Source of the DNA: an uncultured Monoglobus sp.
GTDB taxonomy: Bacteria; Bacillota; Clostridia; Monoglobales; Monoglobaceae
Length of the DNA: 64,000 bases
Assembly (NCBI GenBank): GCA_947624305.1
Contig: CANQKC010000004.1
Span: 51,746-115,745, forward strand
Reading direction: 5' to 3'
The notes below the pieces were generated by a model. It made no database searches and was not told where the DNA came from. It worked only from the letters and a program-made list of their open reading frames with translations. Shown piece by piece: positions 30,690 through 40,742 of this stretch (position 1 is its first letter; each line of letters opens with the position of its first letter). The position numbers and the translations under genes were made by a program.

Positions 30690-32120
30690 ATGAATTATAC
30701 CATGCTTACCGATTTCTATGAGATCACGATGGCAAACGGATATCTGGAGTGCGGAATGGGCGACCGCATCGCCTATTTTGACATGTTTTTCCGCCAGGCT
30801 CCGGATGAGGCGGGCTTCGCGATAATGGCGGGCGTGGAGCAGCTTATCGAGTATCTGAAAGGTCTTAAATTTACGAAAGACGATATTGATTACCTTCGCG
30901 AAAAAAATATGTTCTGCGAGGAATTTTTAAACTATCTTGAAAATTTTGAATTCAAATGCGATGTCTGGGCCATTCCCGAGGGCACGCCGATCTTCCCGGG
31001 CGAGCCGCTGGTGACGGTGCGCGGCCCCATTATCCAGGCCCAGTTTATCGAGACAATGATTCTTCTCACCGTAAATCACCAAAGTCTGATCGCGACAAAG
31101 AGCAACCGCATTGTCCGCGCGGCGGACGGAATTCCCGTTATGGAGTTCGGCTCGAGGCGCGCTCAGGGCTACGACGGCGCGATTTACGGCTCAAGGGCCG
31201 CCTATATCGGCGGCGTCGCGGGCACGGCCTGCACCATAAGCGAGAGAATGTTTGACATCCCGGCGCTGGGCACAATGGCCCACAGCTGGGTTCAGAGCTT
31301 TGACAGCGAGTATGAGGCGTTCCGCGCCTATGCCGAGTGTTATCCCGAAAACTGCACGCTGCTGGTTGACACCTACAACGTTTTAAAAAGCGGTATCCCC
31401 AACGCGATCCGCGTGTTTAACGAGGTTTTAAAACCCAAGGGGATCACAAAGTGCGGTATCAGGATCGACAGCGGCGACATAACATATCTGTCAAAAAAGG
31501 CGAGAAAGATGCTTGATGACGCCGGATGGACGGAGGCCGCGGTGTGCGCGTCAAACTCGCTTGACGAGTACATAATCCGCGACATACTCCAGCAGGGCGC
31601 CAGGATCGACTCGTTCGGTGTCGGCGAGCGGCTTATCACTTCAAAGTCCGAGCCCGTGTTCGGCGGGGTGTACAAGCTTGTCGCCATAGAGCACGGCGGC
31701 GAGATCATACCGAAGATAAAAATCAGCGAGAACGTTCAGAAGATAACCAATCCTTATTTCAAAAAAGTCGTTCGCCTTTATTCAAAAGAGACGGGCATGG
31801 CGATCGCGGACGTGCTTACCGCGTATGACGAGAAAATTGACGACACAGAGCCTTATGAGATCTTCGACCCGCAGAACACATGGAAGCGCAAGCGCGTGAC
31901 CGATTTCAACGCGGTCGAGCTCCAGATCCCGATATTCAAAAACGGAAAGCAGGTTTATTCCCCGCCTTCGTTAAAGGAGATCAGGGCCTATGCCGAAAAG
32001 GAGCTTGGTCTCATATGGGACGAGGTAAAAAGATTTGAGAACCCCCACACTTATTATGTCGACCTGTCGCAGAAGCTGTGGGACATAAGGTACAATTTGC
32101 TTAAGAGCTACAACGCGTAA
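30690..32120 (+). CDS. pncB: Nicotinate phosphoribosyltransferase
   Basis: 476 residues. Makes nicotinate mononucleotide from nicotinate and PRPP, the first step of NAD salvage. Marks: start MLTDFYEITMANGYLE, EFGSRRAQGYDGAI (about 151-164), ALGTMAHSWVQ with the phosphorylatable/active His (about 197), and GIRIDSGDITYLSKKARKML. Length fits the bacterial clostridial type. Ribosome site GAGGTG. The PRPP synthetase-like gene follows 43 bases later, so substrate supply and use are probably coexpressed. Confidence 0.93.
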   Translation: MNYTMLTDFYEITMANGYLECGMGDRIAYFDMFFRQAPDEAGFAIMAGVEQLIEYLKGLKFTKDDIDYLREKNMFCEEFLNYLENFEFKCDVWAIPEGTPIFPGEPLVTVRGPIIQAQFIETMILLTVNHQSLIATKSNRIVRAADGIPVMEFGSRRAQGYDGAIYGSRAAYIGGVAGTACTISERMFDIPALGTMAHSWVQSFDSEYEAFRAYAECYPENCTLLVDTYNVLKSGIPNAIRVFNEVLKPKGITKCGIRIDSGDITYLSKKARKMLDDAGWTEAAVCASNSLDEYIIRDILQQGARIDSFGVGERLITSKSEPVFGGVYKLVAIEHGGEIIPKIKISENVQKITNPYFKKVVRLYSKETGMAIADVLTAYDEKIDDTEPYEIFDPQNTWKRKRVTDFNAVELQIPIFKNGKQVYSPPSLKEIRAYAEKELGLIWDEVKRFENPHTYYVDLSQKLWDIRYNLLKSYNA

Positions 32121-32163
32121 ACCGGCAACCAATTAATTTATCTTACATAAAAGAAAGGATATT

Positions 32164-33309
32164 ATGATGCAGGAAAATCCATTGCAAGCTTATAATCTGG
32201 ACAGATTGGGAATTATCGGCATGAAAGGGTGCGAGGAGCTGGCCGAAAAGGTGGACGGGCATCTTAAAAATTTCTGCGAGAAGAGCGGGATCAGCGTAAA
32301 ATCGTTTCTGATCCCCGCCGAGTGCTCAAGGTTCGGCACCGGCGAGGCCAAGGCCGTGATTTCACACTCGGTGAGGACGTATGACATCTATATCATATGC
32401 GATCCGTACAACTACGGCGTGACCTACAAAATGTACGGTCTTGACCACCCGATGAGCCCCGACGATCATTATCAGGACTTAAAGCGAATTATCTCGGCGC
32501 TGGGCGGCAAGGCGAAGCGCATCACGGTCATAATGCCGATGATGTACGAGGGCAGACAGCACAGGAGGATCACCCGCGAGTCGCTTGACGCGGCAATGAT
32601 GCTCCAGGAGCTGACAAATATGGGCGTTGATAACTTTATCACGTTTGACGCTCACGATTCGAGAGTGCAGAACGCCATACCGCTCAAGAGCTTTGAGAAC
32701 GTACGCCCCACCTATCAGATGATAAAGGCGTGTCTCAGATACAAGCCCGAGATCATCTTAGAGCCCGACGAGACGCTTATCGTTTCGCCCGATGAGGGAG
32801 CCATGGGCAGATGTATGTATTATTCATCGGTTCTCAGCATGGACCTTGTAATGTTCTATAAGCGCCGCGACTACTCGAGGGTCGTAAACGGAAAAAATCC
32901 CATTGTGGCTCATCAGTTCTTGGGCAAGGATATAAACGACAAGAACGTTATCGTGGTCGACGATATGATCGCTTCCGGCGAGTCGCTGCTGGACGTTGCC
33001 AAGGAGCTCAAAAAGCGCCACGCCAAGAGGGTCATCGTGTTCTCGTCCTTCGGCCTCTTTACCGAGGGCGTCGAGAAATTCAACAAGGCGCACGAGGAAG
33101 GCCTGATCGACGCGGTGTTCACGACCAACACGGTTTACAGACGGCCCGAGCTTAAGGACTGCGAGTGGTACCACGAGGTCGATATGTCAAAGTTTATCGG
33201 CTTGATAATCAGACAGATCAACGGCGACTGCTCGATCAGCGAGCTGCTCACTCCCATGAAAAAGATCAACAGGATACTTGAAAAATACAAGTCCGGAGAG
33301 ATGGCTTAA
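32164..33309 (+). CDS. prs: Ribose-phosphate pyrophosphokinase (divergent)
   Basis: 381 residues, longer than the usual ~315. Makes PRPP from ribose 5-phosphate and ATP. The catalytic flexible loop reads MMYEGRQHRR (about 121-130) where classical enzymes have a YARQDR-type loop. The PRPP-binding loop is VIVVDDMIASGES, against the canonical VDDMIDTGGT. The middle keeps FITFDAHDSRVQNAIP and VSPDEGAMGR. Extra residues lie at both ends. It follows pncB, suggesting PRPP for NAD salvage. Kinetic specificity may differ from the main Prs. Ribosome site AAAGGA. Confidence 0.88.
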   Translation: MMQENPLQAYNLDRLGIIGMKGCEELAEKVDGHLKNFCEKSGISVKSFLIPAECSRFGTGEAKAVISHSVRTYDIYIICDPYNYGVTYKMYGLDHPMSPDDHYQDLKRIISALGGKAKRITVIMPMMYEGRQHRRITRESLDAAMMLQELTNMGVDNFITFDAHDSRVQNAIPLKSFENVRPTYQMIKACLRYKPEIILEPDETLIVSPDEGAMGRCMYYSSVLSMDLVMFYKRRDYSRVVNGKNPIVAHQFLGKDINDKNVIVVDDMIASGESLLDVAKELKKRHAKRVIVFSSFGLFTEGVEKFNKAHEEGLIDAVFTTNTVYRRPELKDCEWYHEVDMSKFIGLIIRQINGDCSISELLTPMKKINRILEKYKSGEMA

Positions 33310-33311
33310 AA

Positions 33312-34751
33312 ATGAATAATTTAAAACGCGCGCCCGAGAATGATTTGGGGTCGGCGCGGCAAAGGGATTTTATGGCGCGGGTCTTGGAGCTGAACCGTAT
33401 GAGGTCGGCTCCGCCCGCGGCCTTTGTTGAAACCTACGGTTGCCAGCAGAACGTAAGCGATTCCGAGAAGCTCTCGGGAATGCTGCGTGACATGGGCTAC
33501 CGAATGATAAGCTCCGCCGAGGGGGCGGATCTGGTGATTTTCAACACCTGCGCCGTGCGGGAGAACGCCGAGCTTAAGGTGTTCGGAAATCTGGGCGCCT
33601 TAAAGCACAACAAACGCAGGAACCCCGAAATGCTGATCGGCGTGTGCGGCTGCATGACGCAGCAGGAGCATATTGCCGAGACGATCAGGAAAAAATACAA
33701 GCATGTGGACATGGTGTTCGGCACCCACGCGCTCTATCGCTTCCCCGAGATTTTGTGCGGAGCCTTGGAGGGCGGCAGGATCGTTGACATTGAGGGCGGC
33801 AGCGGAACGATCACCGAGAATGTCCCGGTTCTCCGCGAGGCGCCGCCTCTTGCCAAGGTGCCGATAATGTACGGCTGCAACAACTTCTGCACATACTGCA
33901 TTGTGCCGTATGTGCGCGGCAGGGAGCGCAGCCGAAGCGCCGCAAACATCATAGCCGAGTGCGAGAGCGCGGCAAGTCAGGGCTACCGCGAGGTCATGCT
34001 GCTCGGGCAGAACGTTAATTCATATGGCAATGATCTGAGCGGTGGGCTGTCGTTCGCGGGTCTTTTGCGCGAGGTGTGCAGAATTGACGGGATAGAGCGC
34101 GTCCGCTTTATGACAAGCCACCCGAAGGACATATCGGACGAGCTGATACGGACGATGGCCGAGGAGAAAAAAATATGCAAACAGCTCCATCTGCCGATAC
34201 AGTCCGGCTCCGACAGAATTCTCAAGGCGATGAACCGAAAATACACCCGCGCGGAATATATGGAAAAGCTGCGGAAAATTCGCGCCGCGATGCCCGATAT
34301 AGTGCTTACTACGGACATAATCTGCGGCTTCCCCGGCGAGACAAACGAGGATTTTGCCGAGACCTTGAGCGTTCTCCGCGAGGCGGAATACGACATGATA
34401 TTCTCGTTCATATACTCAAAGCGGGTCGGCACGCCCGCGGCTGAAATGCCCGACTGCCTGACCGACGAGGAAAAGCATAAAAATTTTGACGAGATGATAA
34501 AGGTCCAGAACGAGATCTCAAGGAAAAAGAATTTGAAATATTTAAACACCGACCAGACCGTGCTTATCGAGGGACGCAGCAAGACCGATCCCGAAACCGT
34601 CACCGGCAGGACCGAGGGCGGAAAGATCGTTAACATAAGCTGCCCCGGAATGAGCGGCAGCGAGAAGGACGCGCTGACGGGCGAGCTTTTGAGCGTCAGG
34701 ATTATGGGCGCGCGGACATGGTCGCTTCAAGGCGAATATATAAAGAAGTAA
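33312..34751 (+). CDS. miaB: tRNA 2-methylthio-N6-isopentenyladenosine synthase
   Basis: 479 residues. Radical SAM methylthiotransferase acting on i6A37 of tRNA, after MiaA. Domain order: UPF0004 with cluster cysteines in ETYGCQQN, FNTCAVRENAE and GVCGCMTQ; radical SAM core with YGCNNFCTYCIVPYVRGRERS (CxxxCxxC, about 188-196); C-terminal TRAM domain (about 415-475). It starts two bases after prs and lies in the run with ylbF, mutS, mutL and miaA, an order common in Firmicutes. Confidence 0.95.
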   Translation: MNNLKRAPENDLGSARQRDFMARVLELNRMRSAPPAAFVETYGCQQNVSDSEKLSGMLRDMGYRMISSAEGADLVIFNTCAVRENAELKVFGNLGALKHNKRRNPEMLIGVCGCMTQQEHIAETIRKKYKHVDMVFGTHALYRFPEILCGALEGGRIVDIEGGSGTITENVPVLREAPPLAKVPIMYGCNNFCTYCIVPYVRGRERSRSAANIIAECESAASQGYREVMLLGQNVNSYGNDLSGGLSFAGLLREVCRIDGIERVRFMTSHPKDISDELIRTMAEEKKICKQLHLPIQSGSDRILKAMNRKYTRAEYMEKLRKIRAAMPDIVLTTDIICGFPGETNEDFAETLSVLREAEYDMIFSFIYSKRVGTPAAEMPDCLTDEEKHKNFDEMIKVQNEISRKKNLKYLNTDQTVLIEGRSKTDPETVTGRTEGGKIVNISCPGMSGSEKDALTGELLSVRIMGARTWSLQGEYIKK

Positions 34752-34762
34752 AGGAGAAGGAA

Positions 34763-35155
34763 ATGCAGAACGAGGAAATTTTTGAAAAGGCCCGCGAGCT
34801 TGGCGAGCTCATCCGAAGCAGCGAGACAAAAAAGCGCTCGGACGAGACAAGCCGCGCTCTGCTGGCCGACGACGAGGCCAAAGGCCTTATTGATAACTAT
34901 AACAGAATAAGAGAGGAAAAAATGGCCGAGTATTCGGACAAGACTCCGACCAAGGAGGAGGCGCAGGAGGTCAACGATTATCTCCAGCGGGAGTTTGAAA
35001 AGCTGACGGTAAATCCGATAATCAAGGATTATCTCGAGGCCGCCCGCGACTATGAGATGCTGCTGGGCCGCATGGACGGAATACTCAAACACTTTATAGT
35101 GGGAGAGCAGGAGGGCTGCAGCGGAAGCTGTGCGACCTGCGGCGGCTGCCACTGA
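34763..35155 (+). CDS. YlbF/YmcA family protein with Cys-rich tail
   Basis: 130 residues from ATG 34763 (AGGAGAAGG upstream); a longer frame beginning inside miaB is not used. The helical YlbF/YmcA domain (about 1-115) includes ARELGELIRSSETKKRSDE and LKHFIVGEQEG. The tail CSGSCATCGGC carries four cysteines and could bind a metal or an iron-sulfur cluster; in Bacillus the YlbF-YmcA-YaaT complex carries clusters and controls RNase Y. Partner genes are not in this window. Overlaps the mutS start by one base. Confidence 0.85.
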   Translation: MQNEEIFEKARELGELIRSSETKKRSDETSRALLADDEAKGLIDNYNRIREEKMAEYSDKTPTKEEAQEVNDYLQREFEKLTVNPIIKDYLEAARDYEMLLGRMDGILKHFIVGEQEGCSGSCATCGGCH

Positions 35156-37794
35156 TGATAATAGACAAAAACAAGCTGACGCCGATGATGCGTCAGTACT
35201 TTGACGTCAAGGACAAATATGACGGCTGCATACTGATGTACCGTCTGGGCGATTTTTACGAGATGTTTTTTGAGGACGCCCTAACCGCGGCGAAGGTCCT
35301 TGACATTGCTCTGACGGGCCGCTCGTGCGGCCTTCCCGAGAAGGCGCCCATGTGCGGCGTTCCCTTTCATTCTGTGGATAGTTATATAGTGAAGCTCGTT
35401 GCCGCCGGCTACAATGTGGCGGTGTGCGAGCAGGCGGAGGACCCGTCCGAGGCGAAGGGTATTGTCCGGCGCGAGGTAATCCGTGTGATAACCCCGAGCA
35501 CCATAATGGACACCGCCGCCTTGGACGAGAGAAAGAACAACTATCTCTGCTCGTTCGTCAAGGACGGCGGCGATATAGGCCTCACGTTTATTGACATCAC
35601 GACCGGCGAGGCGTTCTGCGGCGAATACGGCGGCGCGTCCGCCGAGAGCGGCGCGTTTGACGCCCTGACCCGCTTTGAGCCCGCCGAGATCATTATGAAT
35701 ATTGAAGCGTACGAAAACGACCGGCTTTTGGAGAGAATTAAAGGCGGGTTTAATTGTTTCGTGCGCAATTATTACGATTGGGCCTTTTTGAGCGACGAGG
35801 CCGAAAAGACCGTTCCGACCCAGTTCGGCGAGGAAACGGCGGGCGATTTAAAACAGGGGAGCGGCGTTATGTTCCGCTCAATGGGCGGCGCGCTGCGCTT
35901 TTTGATCGAGACCCAGAAAAGCGAGCTCAGCAGCATAAAGGAGCCCGAGATAATCAGTGAGAGCCCGGTCATGCTTATCGACGCCTACAGTATGCGCAAT
36001 CTTGAGATAACCGAGACGATCCGCGGCGGCTCGTATAAGGGCAGCCTGCTCAGCATATTGAGCAGGACCAAGACCGCCATGGGCGGCAGGATGCTGAGAA
36101 GAATGATAACCGCGCCGCTGCTCAACAGGATAGCGATAACAAACCGCCTTATCGCGGTTGACGAGTTTTTCAAAAATCCCATGCTGCGCGCCGAGACCGC
36201 GGAACTGCTGTCCTCGATAAAGGACATAGAGCGCACGATAACCAAGGTGGCCTACAAGACGGCCAACTGCCACGACCTGCTCAATCTCGCCGCGTCGTTT
36301 GAAAATCTGCCGAGGCTCAAAGAGCTTCTCGGCGGCTGCGGGAGCAAGTTGATACGCGAGCAGCTTCGGAGCCTTGACGATCTGAGCGACATAAGAGAGC
36401 TGATATTAAACTCGATCGACGGCGACGCCCCGGTCTCGCTCCGAAACGGAAATATGATCAAGAAGGGCGCCGACGAGGAGATCGACCGTCTGCGCGATCT
36501 GCGCGACAACGGCAAAAACTGGCTTATCGGCATGGTCGAGGAGGAAAAGAAGAACACCGGGATCAAGACCATGAAATTGGGCTACAACAAGGTTTTCGGA
36601 TATTATATCGAGGTCAGCAACGCGCAGACCGAGAACGTGCCCGATTATTTTATCAGGAAGCAGACGCTGGTAAACGGCGAGAGATACATAACCCCGAAGA
36701 TCAAGGAGCTTGAGGAGCAGATCCTCACGGCTGACACCAAAGTGACCGACCTTGAGTATGAAATGTTCTGCAAGGTGCGCGACGAGGTAGGCGAAAACTG
36801 CGAGCGCGTCCGCGCCACGGCCTCGGCGGTGGCGATGATAGACGTGCTGTGCTCGCTGGCGGCAGTGGCCGAGGAGCGCGGCTATGTCATGCCGACCGTA
36901 ACGAACTCCGACAGGATCGTGATCAAGGATGGCCGCCACCCGGTGGTCGAGGCGCTGAACCGCTCGGCTCTGTTCATTCCGAACGACGCCGACCTTGACA
37001 ACCGCGAGAACCAGATCGCGATAATAACCGGCCCGAACATGGCGGGAAAATCGACCTACATGCGCCAGATCGCGGTGATAACCCTGATGGCGCAGATGGG
37101 AAGCTTTGTGCCCGCGGCCTCGGCTGAAATAGGAATAGTTGACAGGATATTCACCCGCGTCGGCGCGAGCGACGATCTTAGCTCGGGCGACAGCACGTTT
37201 ATGGTCGAGATGAAGGAGGTCGCGTATATCCTCGACAACGCCACGCGCAGCAGCCTGATAATCCTTGACGAGATAGGCAGAGGCACCAGCACTTACGACG
37301 GCCTCAGCATAGCGTGGGCGGTGGTCGAGCATATTGCCGACGTGAAAAAATGCGGCGCGAAAACCTTGTTCGCGACCCATTACCACGAGCTCACCGAGCT
37401 TGAGGAAAAGATAAAGAACGTGAAGAATTACTGCATCGCCGCCCGCAAAAAGGGCGACAATATAACGTTTTTGCGCAAGATAATACGCGGCGGAGCCGAC
37501 GAGAGCTACGGCGTTGAGGTCGCGGCGCTGGCGGGCGTTAAGAAGTCGGTCATAAGGCGTGCCAAGGAGATCGCCGCCGACCTTGAGAGCCGCGACAAAA
37601 AGCAGGTCAGCACAGTGGGCGTGAGAACCGCCGCGGACAGAAAAAGGCCGGGGATCGACGATCAGATCGGCTTTTTCGGCGGCGGCGAGAGCCCGGTCGT
37701 GAGCAAGCTCAAAGGAATGGATCTGAACACACTTACCCCGATCGAGGCGCTGACGAAATTATACGAGCTCAAGGCCGAGGCCGAGAACGAATAA
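35155..37794 (+). CDS. mutS: DNA mismatch repair protein MutS
   Basis: 879 residues. Mismatch recognition ATPase. Domain I has the mismatch wedge motif in MYRLGDFYEMFFEDA (Phe-Tyr-Glu, about 30-32). Connector, lever and clamp domains follow; the ATPase has Walker A GPNMAGKST (626-634), the ST-rich segment DDLSSGDSTFMVEM, Walker B LIILDEIGRGTS and FATHYHEL. The C-terminal dimerisation tail is present. Directly upstream of mutL. Confidence 0.97.
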   Translation: MIIDKNKLTPMMRQYFDVKDKYDGCILMYRLGDFYEMFFEDALTAAKVLDIALTGRSCGLPEKAPMCGVPFHSVDSYIVKLVAAGYNVAVCEQAEDPSEAKGIVRREVIRVITPSTIMDTAALDERKNNYLCSFVKDGGDIGLTFIDITTGEAFCGEYGGASAESGAFDALTRFEPAEIIMNIEAYENDRLLERIKGGFNCFVRNYYDWAFLSDEAEKTVPTQFGEETAGDLKQGSGVMFRSMGGALRFLIETQKSELSSIKEPEIISESPVMLIDAYSMRNLEITETIRGGSYKGSLLSILSRTKTAMGGRMLRRMITAPLLNRIAITNRLIAVDEFFKNPMLRAETAELLSSIKDIERTITKVAYKTANCHDLLNLAASFENLPRLKELLGGCGSKLIREQLRSLDDLSDIRELILNSIDGDAPVSLRNGNMIKKGADEEIDRLRDLRDNGKNWLIGMVEEEKKNTGIKTMKLGYNKVFGYYIEVSNAQTENVPDYFIRKQTLVNGERYITPKIKELEEQILTADTKVTDLEYEMFCKVRDEVGENCERVRATASAVAMIDVLCSLAAVAEERGYVMPTVTNSDRIVIKDGRHPVVEALNRSALFIPNDADLDNRENQIAIITGPNMAGKSTYMRQIAVITLMAQMGSFVPAASAEIGIVDRIFTRVGASDDLSSGDSTFMVEMKEVAYILDNATRSSLIILDEIGRGTSTYDGLSIAWAVVEHIADVKKCGAKTLFATHYHELTELEEKIKNVKNYCIAARKKGDNITFLRKIIRGGADESYGVEVAALAGVKKSVIRRAKEIAADLESRDKKQVSTVGVRTAADRKRPGIDDQIGFFGGGESPVVSKLKGMDLNTLTPIEALTKLYELKAEAENE

Positions 37795-37845
37795 TATTTA
37801 AGGGATAGCCGCCGAAGGCGGTGAAAATATAACGAGGTGAAAACT

Positions 37846-39789
37846 ATGCCGAACGAAATACGGGTGCTGCCCGAAAATGTGGCCGACAAGATCGCCGCGG
37901 GAGAGGTTGCCGAGAGGCCGAGCGCCGTTGTGAAGGAGCTTACCGAAAACGCGGTCGACGCCGGAGCCGACAAGATAACCGTCGAGATAAGAAACGGCGG
38001 AGTGAAGCTCATCAGAGTCGCCGACAACGGCTGCGGAATTCCGCGGGACCAGGTAAAGACCGCGTTTCTGCGCCACGCCACAAGCAAGCTGAGAAGCGAG
38101 AACGATCTTTATAAAATCTCGACCATGGGCTTCAGAGGCGAGGCGCTGTCCAGCATATGCGCTGTGGCGAGGGTCGAGGTGATAACCCGCACCGCCGACG
38201 ACGAGGTCGGCGCGCATTACGTTGTTGATCACGGCGTTTGCGGCGAGGCAGACGAGATCGCCTGCGGCGTGGGAACGATAATGACGGTCGAGGACCTGTT
38301 CCGGAACGTTCCGGCCCGCATGAAATTTTTGAAAAAGGACAGCACCGAGGCGGGCTATGTGTCCGATCTTATGACGCGGCTCGCGCTGTCGCGCCCCGAT
38401 ATAGCATTTGAGTATATCTGCGACGGCAAGACCGTTTTTGTGACAAGCGGAGACGGGGACCTCAAAAACGTGATATTCAAGGTTTACGGTTTGAAGTTCG
38501 CCAAGGCCGTGATGCCGGTCAGCTACACCGAGGGCGGAGTCACGATAGTCGGCGCGGCGGGCAGACCGGAGGAGCTTTCGTTCGGGAACCGAACGCGCCA
38601 GACCGTGTTTGTCAACGGCAGATACATAAAGAACCACGTTATCGCCAAGATAGCGGAGGAGGCCTTCCGCAACGCCTTAATGGTGGGCAGATTTCCGTTT
38701 TTTGTGCTTGATATAAAGCTGCCGCCCGAGCTGGTTGACGTTAACGTTCACCCGGCCAAGACCGAGGTGAAGTTCGCCAACGAGAAAGAGCTGTATGACA
38801 TAGTGTACCACGCCTTGAAGAACGCGCTCTACGGAACGCTTCCCCAAAAGGCGCGGCCCGACAGTGAAAACGCGGCAGCCGCGCCGTCGTTTAAATCGTT
38901 CTCCGGCAAAAAACCGTCTGTGCTGCGCGACAGCGGAGCCGTCGGCGGCAAAATAAACGAAAAGACGGTCAAGGAATATCTGGAATACACAAAGCCGAAG
39001 ACCGAGGGCTTTATCTTAGCTCCGCAGGCCGATGCCGACCAACACCAAACACCCGAGGCGGACATAAATTCTTTCGCTGCGGCTCCCGAAGCGGAGGCTC
39101 CTTTGGAGGAGAGCGGAGCGGCGGAGGTTCGGAGCACGGGCGGCAAAGAGCCCGAGACCGAGCTTCAGCTCGCTATCGACGAGCCGGGCGATAACGACGA
39201 TATTTTTTCTGACTGCAAAATCGTCGGCCAAGTCTTCAACACATATATAATCCTCGCGTCGAGTGACAAAATGTATATGATCGACCAGCACGCGGCCCAC
39301 GAGCGGGCGGGATTTGAGGAGCTCAAGGCGGCCAGGGCCGAAAACGAGCCGCTGTCGCAGCTTTTGCTGACTCCGATAGTGGTCAGCCTGACCCGCGGCG
39401 AGCACGAGGCGCTTATGGACAATATCGAAATGTTCCGAGGCTTCGGCTTTGAGATAGCCGACTTCGGCGGCGATTCTGTTGTGATAAACGAGACGCCGAT
39501 CATCGCGCCCGACGACGATATAAAATCGCTGCTTTACGAGCTTTTAAACGCCGCGATCGACAATATCAGGCACCCCGTTGCCGATTTTGAGGAACGGGCG
39601 CTTGACATGATCTCGTGCAAAAAGGCGATAAAGGCCAACGACAGGCTGACCTTGCCCGAGATGAGCACGGTGGTCGAGCTTGTGTCCGGGCTATATAAAA
39701 AGGGAATAAAGACCTGCCCTCACGGCAGACCGATAGTGATAAGCTTCACCAAGACCGAGATAGAAAAAATGTTCAAGCGTATTGTGTAG
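37846..39789 (+). CDS. mutL: DNA mismatch repair protein MutL (endonuclease type)
   Basis: 647 residues from ATG 37846 (GAGGTG six bases upstream); a GTG at 37837 overlaps the ribosome site. N-terminal GHKL ATPase: ELTENAVDAGADKI, DNGCGIP, FRGEALSSI. Linker about 335-455. The C-terminal domain carries the nuclease motifs DQHAAHERAGFEE (about 480-492, DQHA-x2-E-x4-E), SCKKAIKA and CPHGRP (about 624), so this MutL should nick DNA itself, as expected where MutH is absent. Confidence 0.96.
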   Translation: MPNEIRVLPENVADKIAAGEVAERPSAVVKELTENAVDAGADKITVEIRNGGVKLIRVADNGCGIPRDQVKTAFLRHATSKLRSENDLYKISTMGFRGEALSSICAVARVEVITRTADDEVGAHYVVDHGVCGEADEIACGVGTIMTVEDLFRNVPARMKFLKKDSTEAGYVSDLMTRLALSRPDIAFEYICDGKTVFVTSGDGDLKNVIFKVYGLKFAKAVMPVSYTEGGVTIVGAAGRPEELSFGNRTRQTVFVNGRYIKNHVIAKIAEEAFRNALMVGRFPFFVLDIKLPPELVDVNVHPAKTEVKFANEKELYDIVYHALKNALYGTLPQKARPDSENAAAAPSFKSFSGKKPSVLRDSGAVGGKINEKTVKEYLEYTKPKTEGFILAPQADADQHQTPEADINSFAAAPEAEAPLEESGAAEVRSTGGKEPETELQLAIDEPGDNDDIFSDCKIVGQVFNTYIILASSDKMYMIDQHAAHERAGFEELKAARAENEPLSQLLLTPIVVSLTRGEHEALMDNIEMFRGFGFEIADFGGDSVVINETPIIAPDDDIKSLLYELLNAAIDNIRHPVADFEERALDMISCKKAIKANDRLTLPEMSTVVELVSGLYKKGIKTCPHGRPIVISFTKTEIEKMFKRIV

Positions 39790-39802
39790 GCGGAGGTGCG
39801 GA

Positions 39803-40678
39803 ATGAGCAAGCCGAAAATAGTCGGGGTCGTCGGCCCCACAGCCTCGGGAAAGACCGATTTCGCGATTGATCTCGCCCTCAAAAGGAACGGCGAGGTCGT
39901 GTCCTGCGACTCGATGCAGATCTACCGCGGCATGGACATAGGCACGGCGAAGCCGACGGTGGACGAGACGCGGGGAGTGCCGCATCACATGATAGACATT
40001 GCCGACCCGAGCGAGGAGTTCAGCGTGGCGAGATTTGTGAAAATGGCGCGCGCCGCGATCGACGATATTTTAAGCCGCGGAAGGCTGCCCGTTCTCTGCG
40101 GCGGCACCGGCCTTTATTTTGACAGCGTGGTGAGCAACATAAGCTTCACCGAGAGCAGGTCCGACCCGGAATATCGCGCGGAGCTCAAGGCGCTCGCCGA
40201 GAAAAACGGAGCGGAGCATATTCATGAAATGCTGAGGGCGGTCGACCCGAAAGCCGCAGAAGACATCCACCCGAACAATCTGCGCCGCGTTATCCGCGCT
40301 CTTGAGATCTACCGAACGACAGGCAGGCCAAAGTCGGAGCTTGACATAGAGCAGCGCGGCGAGCCGCTCTACGACGCGGAAATATACGGCCTTTCAAGGC
40401 CCCGCGAAGAGCTTTATGAGCGCATAAACAAAAGGGTCGACATAATGCTCGGGCGCGGGCTTGAGGCGGAGGTCCGCGGGCTTATTGAGAGCGGGGCGGA
40501 TTTGAATTCAACCGCGATGCAGGCCATAGGCTATAAGGAAATGGCGGAATATATTCGCGGCGAATGTTCCTTGAGCGAGGCCGCGGAAAAAATAAAGCGC
40601 GAGACCCGCCGCTACGCCAAGCGGCAGATGACATGGTTCAGGCGCAACAAAAACATAAAATGGATCGAAATAAAATAA
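39803..40678 (+). CDS. miaA: tRNA dimethylallyltransferase
   Basis: 291 residues from ATG 39803 (GGAGGTG upstream). Adds dimethylallyl to A37 of tRNA, supplying the substrate of MiaB at the other end of the same gene run. Marks: P-loop GPTASGKTD (about 9-17), CDSMQIYRGMDIGTAKP, GVPHHMIDIADP, LCGGTGLYFDSV, and the C-terminal AMQAIGYKEM and RRYAKRQMTWFRR. It overlaps nothing; 13 bases after mutL. Confidence 0.96.
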   Translation: MSKPKIVGVVGPTASGKTDFAIDLALKRNGEVVSCDSMQIYRGMDIGTAKPTVDETRGVPHHMIDIADPSEEFSVARFVKMARAAIDDILSRGRLPVLCGGTGLYFDSVVSNISFTESRSDPEYRAELKALAEKNGAEHIHEMLRAVDPKAAEDIHPNNLRRVIRALEIYRTTGRPKSELDIEQRGEPLYDAEIYGLSRPREELYERINKRVDIMLGRGLEAEVRGLIESGADLNSTAMQAIGYKEMAEYIRGECSLSEAAEKIKRETRRYAKRQMTWFRRNKNIKWIEIK

Positions 40679-40681
40679 TAA

Positions 40682-40722
40682 GCCGCTGCGCGGATATGCG
40701 AACCGACATATCCGCGCGCGGC
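40682..40722. terminator. Bidirectional terminator between miaA and the M13 gene
   Basis: A GC-rich stem (GCGCGGATATG with CATATCCGCGC, about 40688-40717, extended outward by GCCGC/GCGGC) followed by ATTTATTTT. It serves the convergent genes on both sides. Confidence 0.75.
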
Positions 40723-40742
40723 ATTTATTTTAAACACTTATA

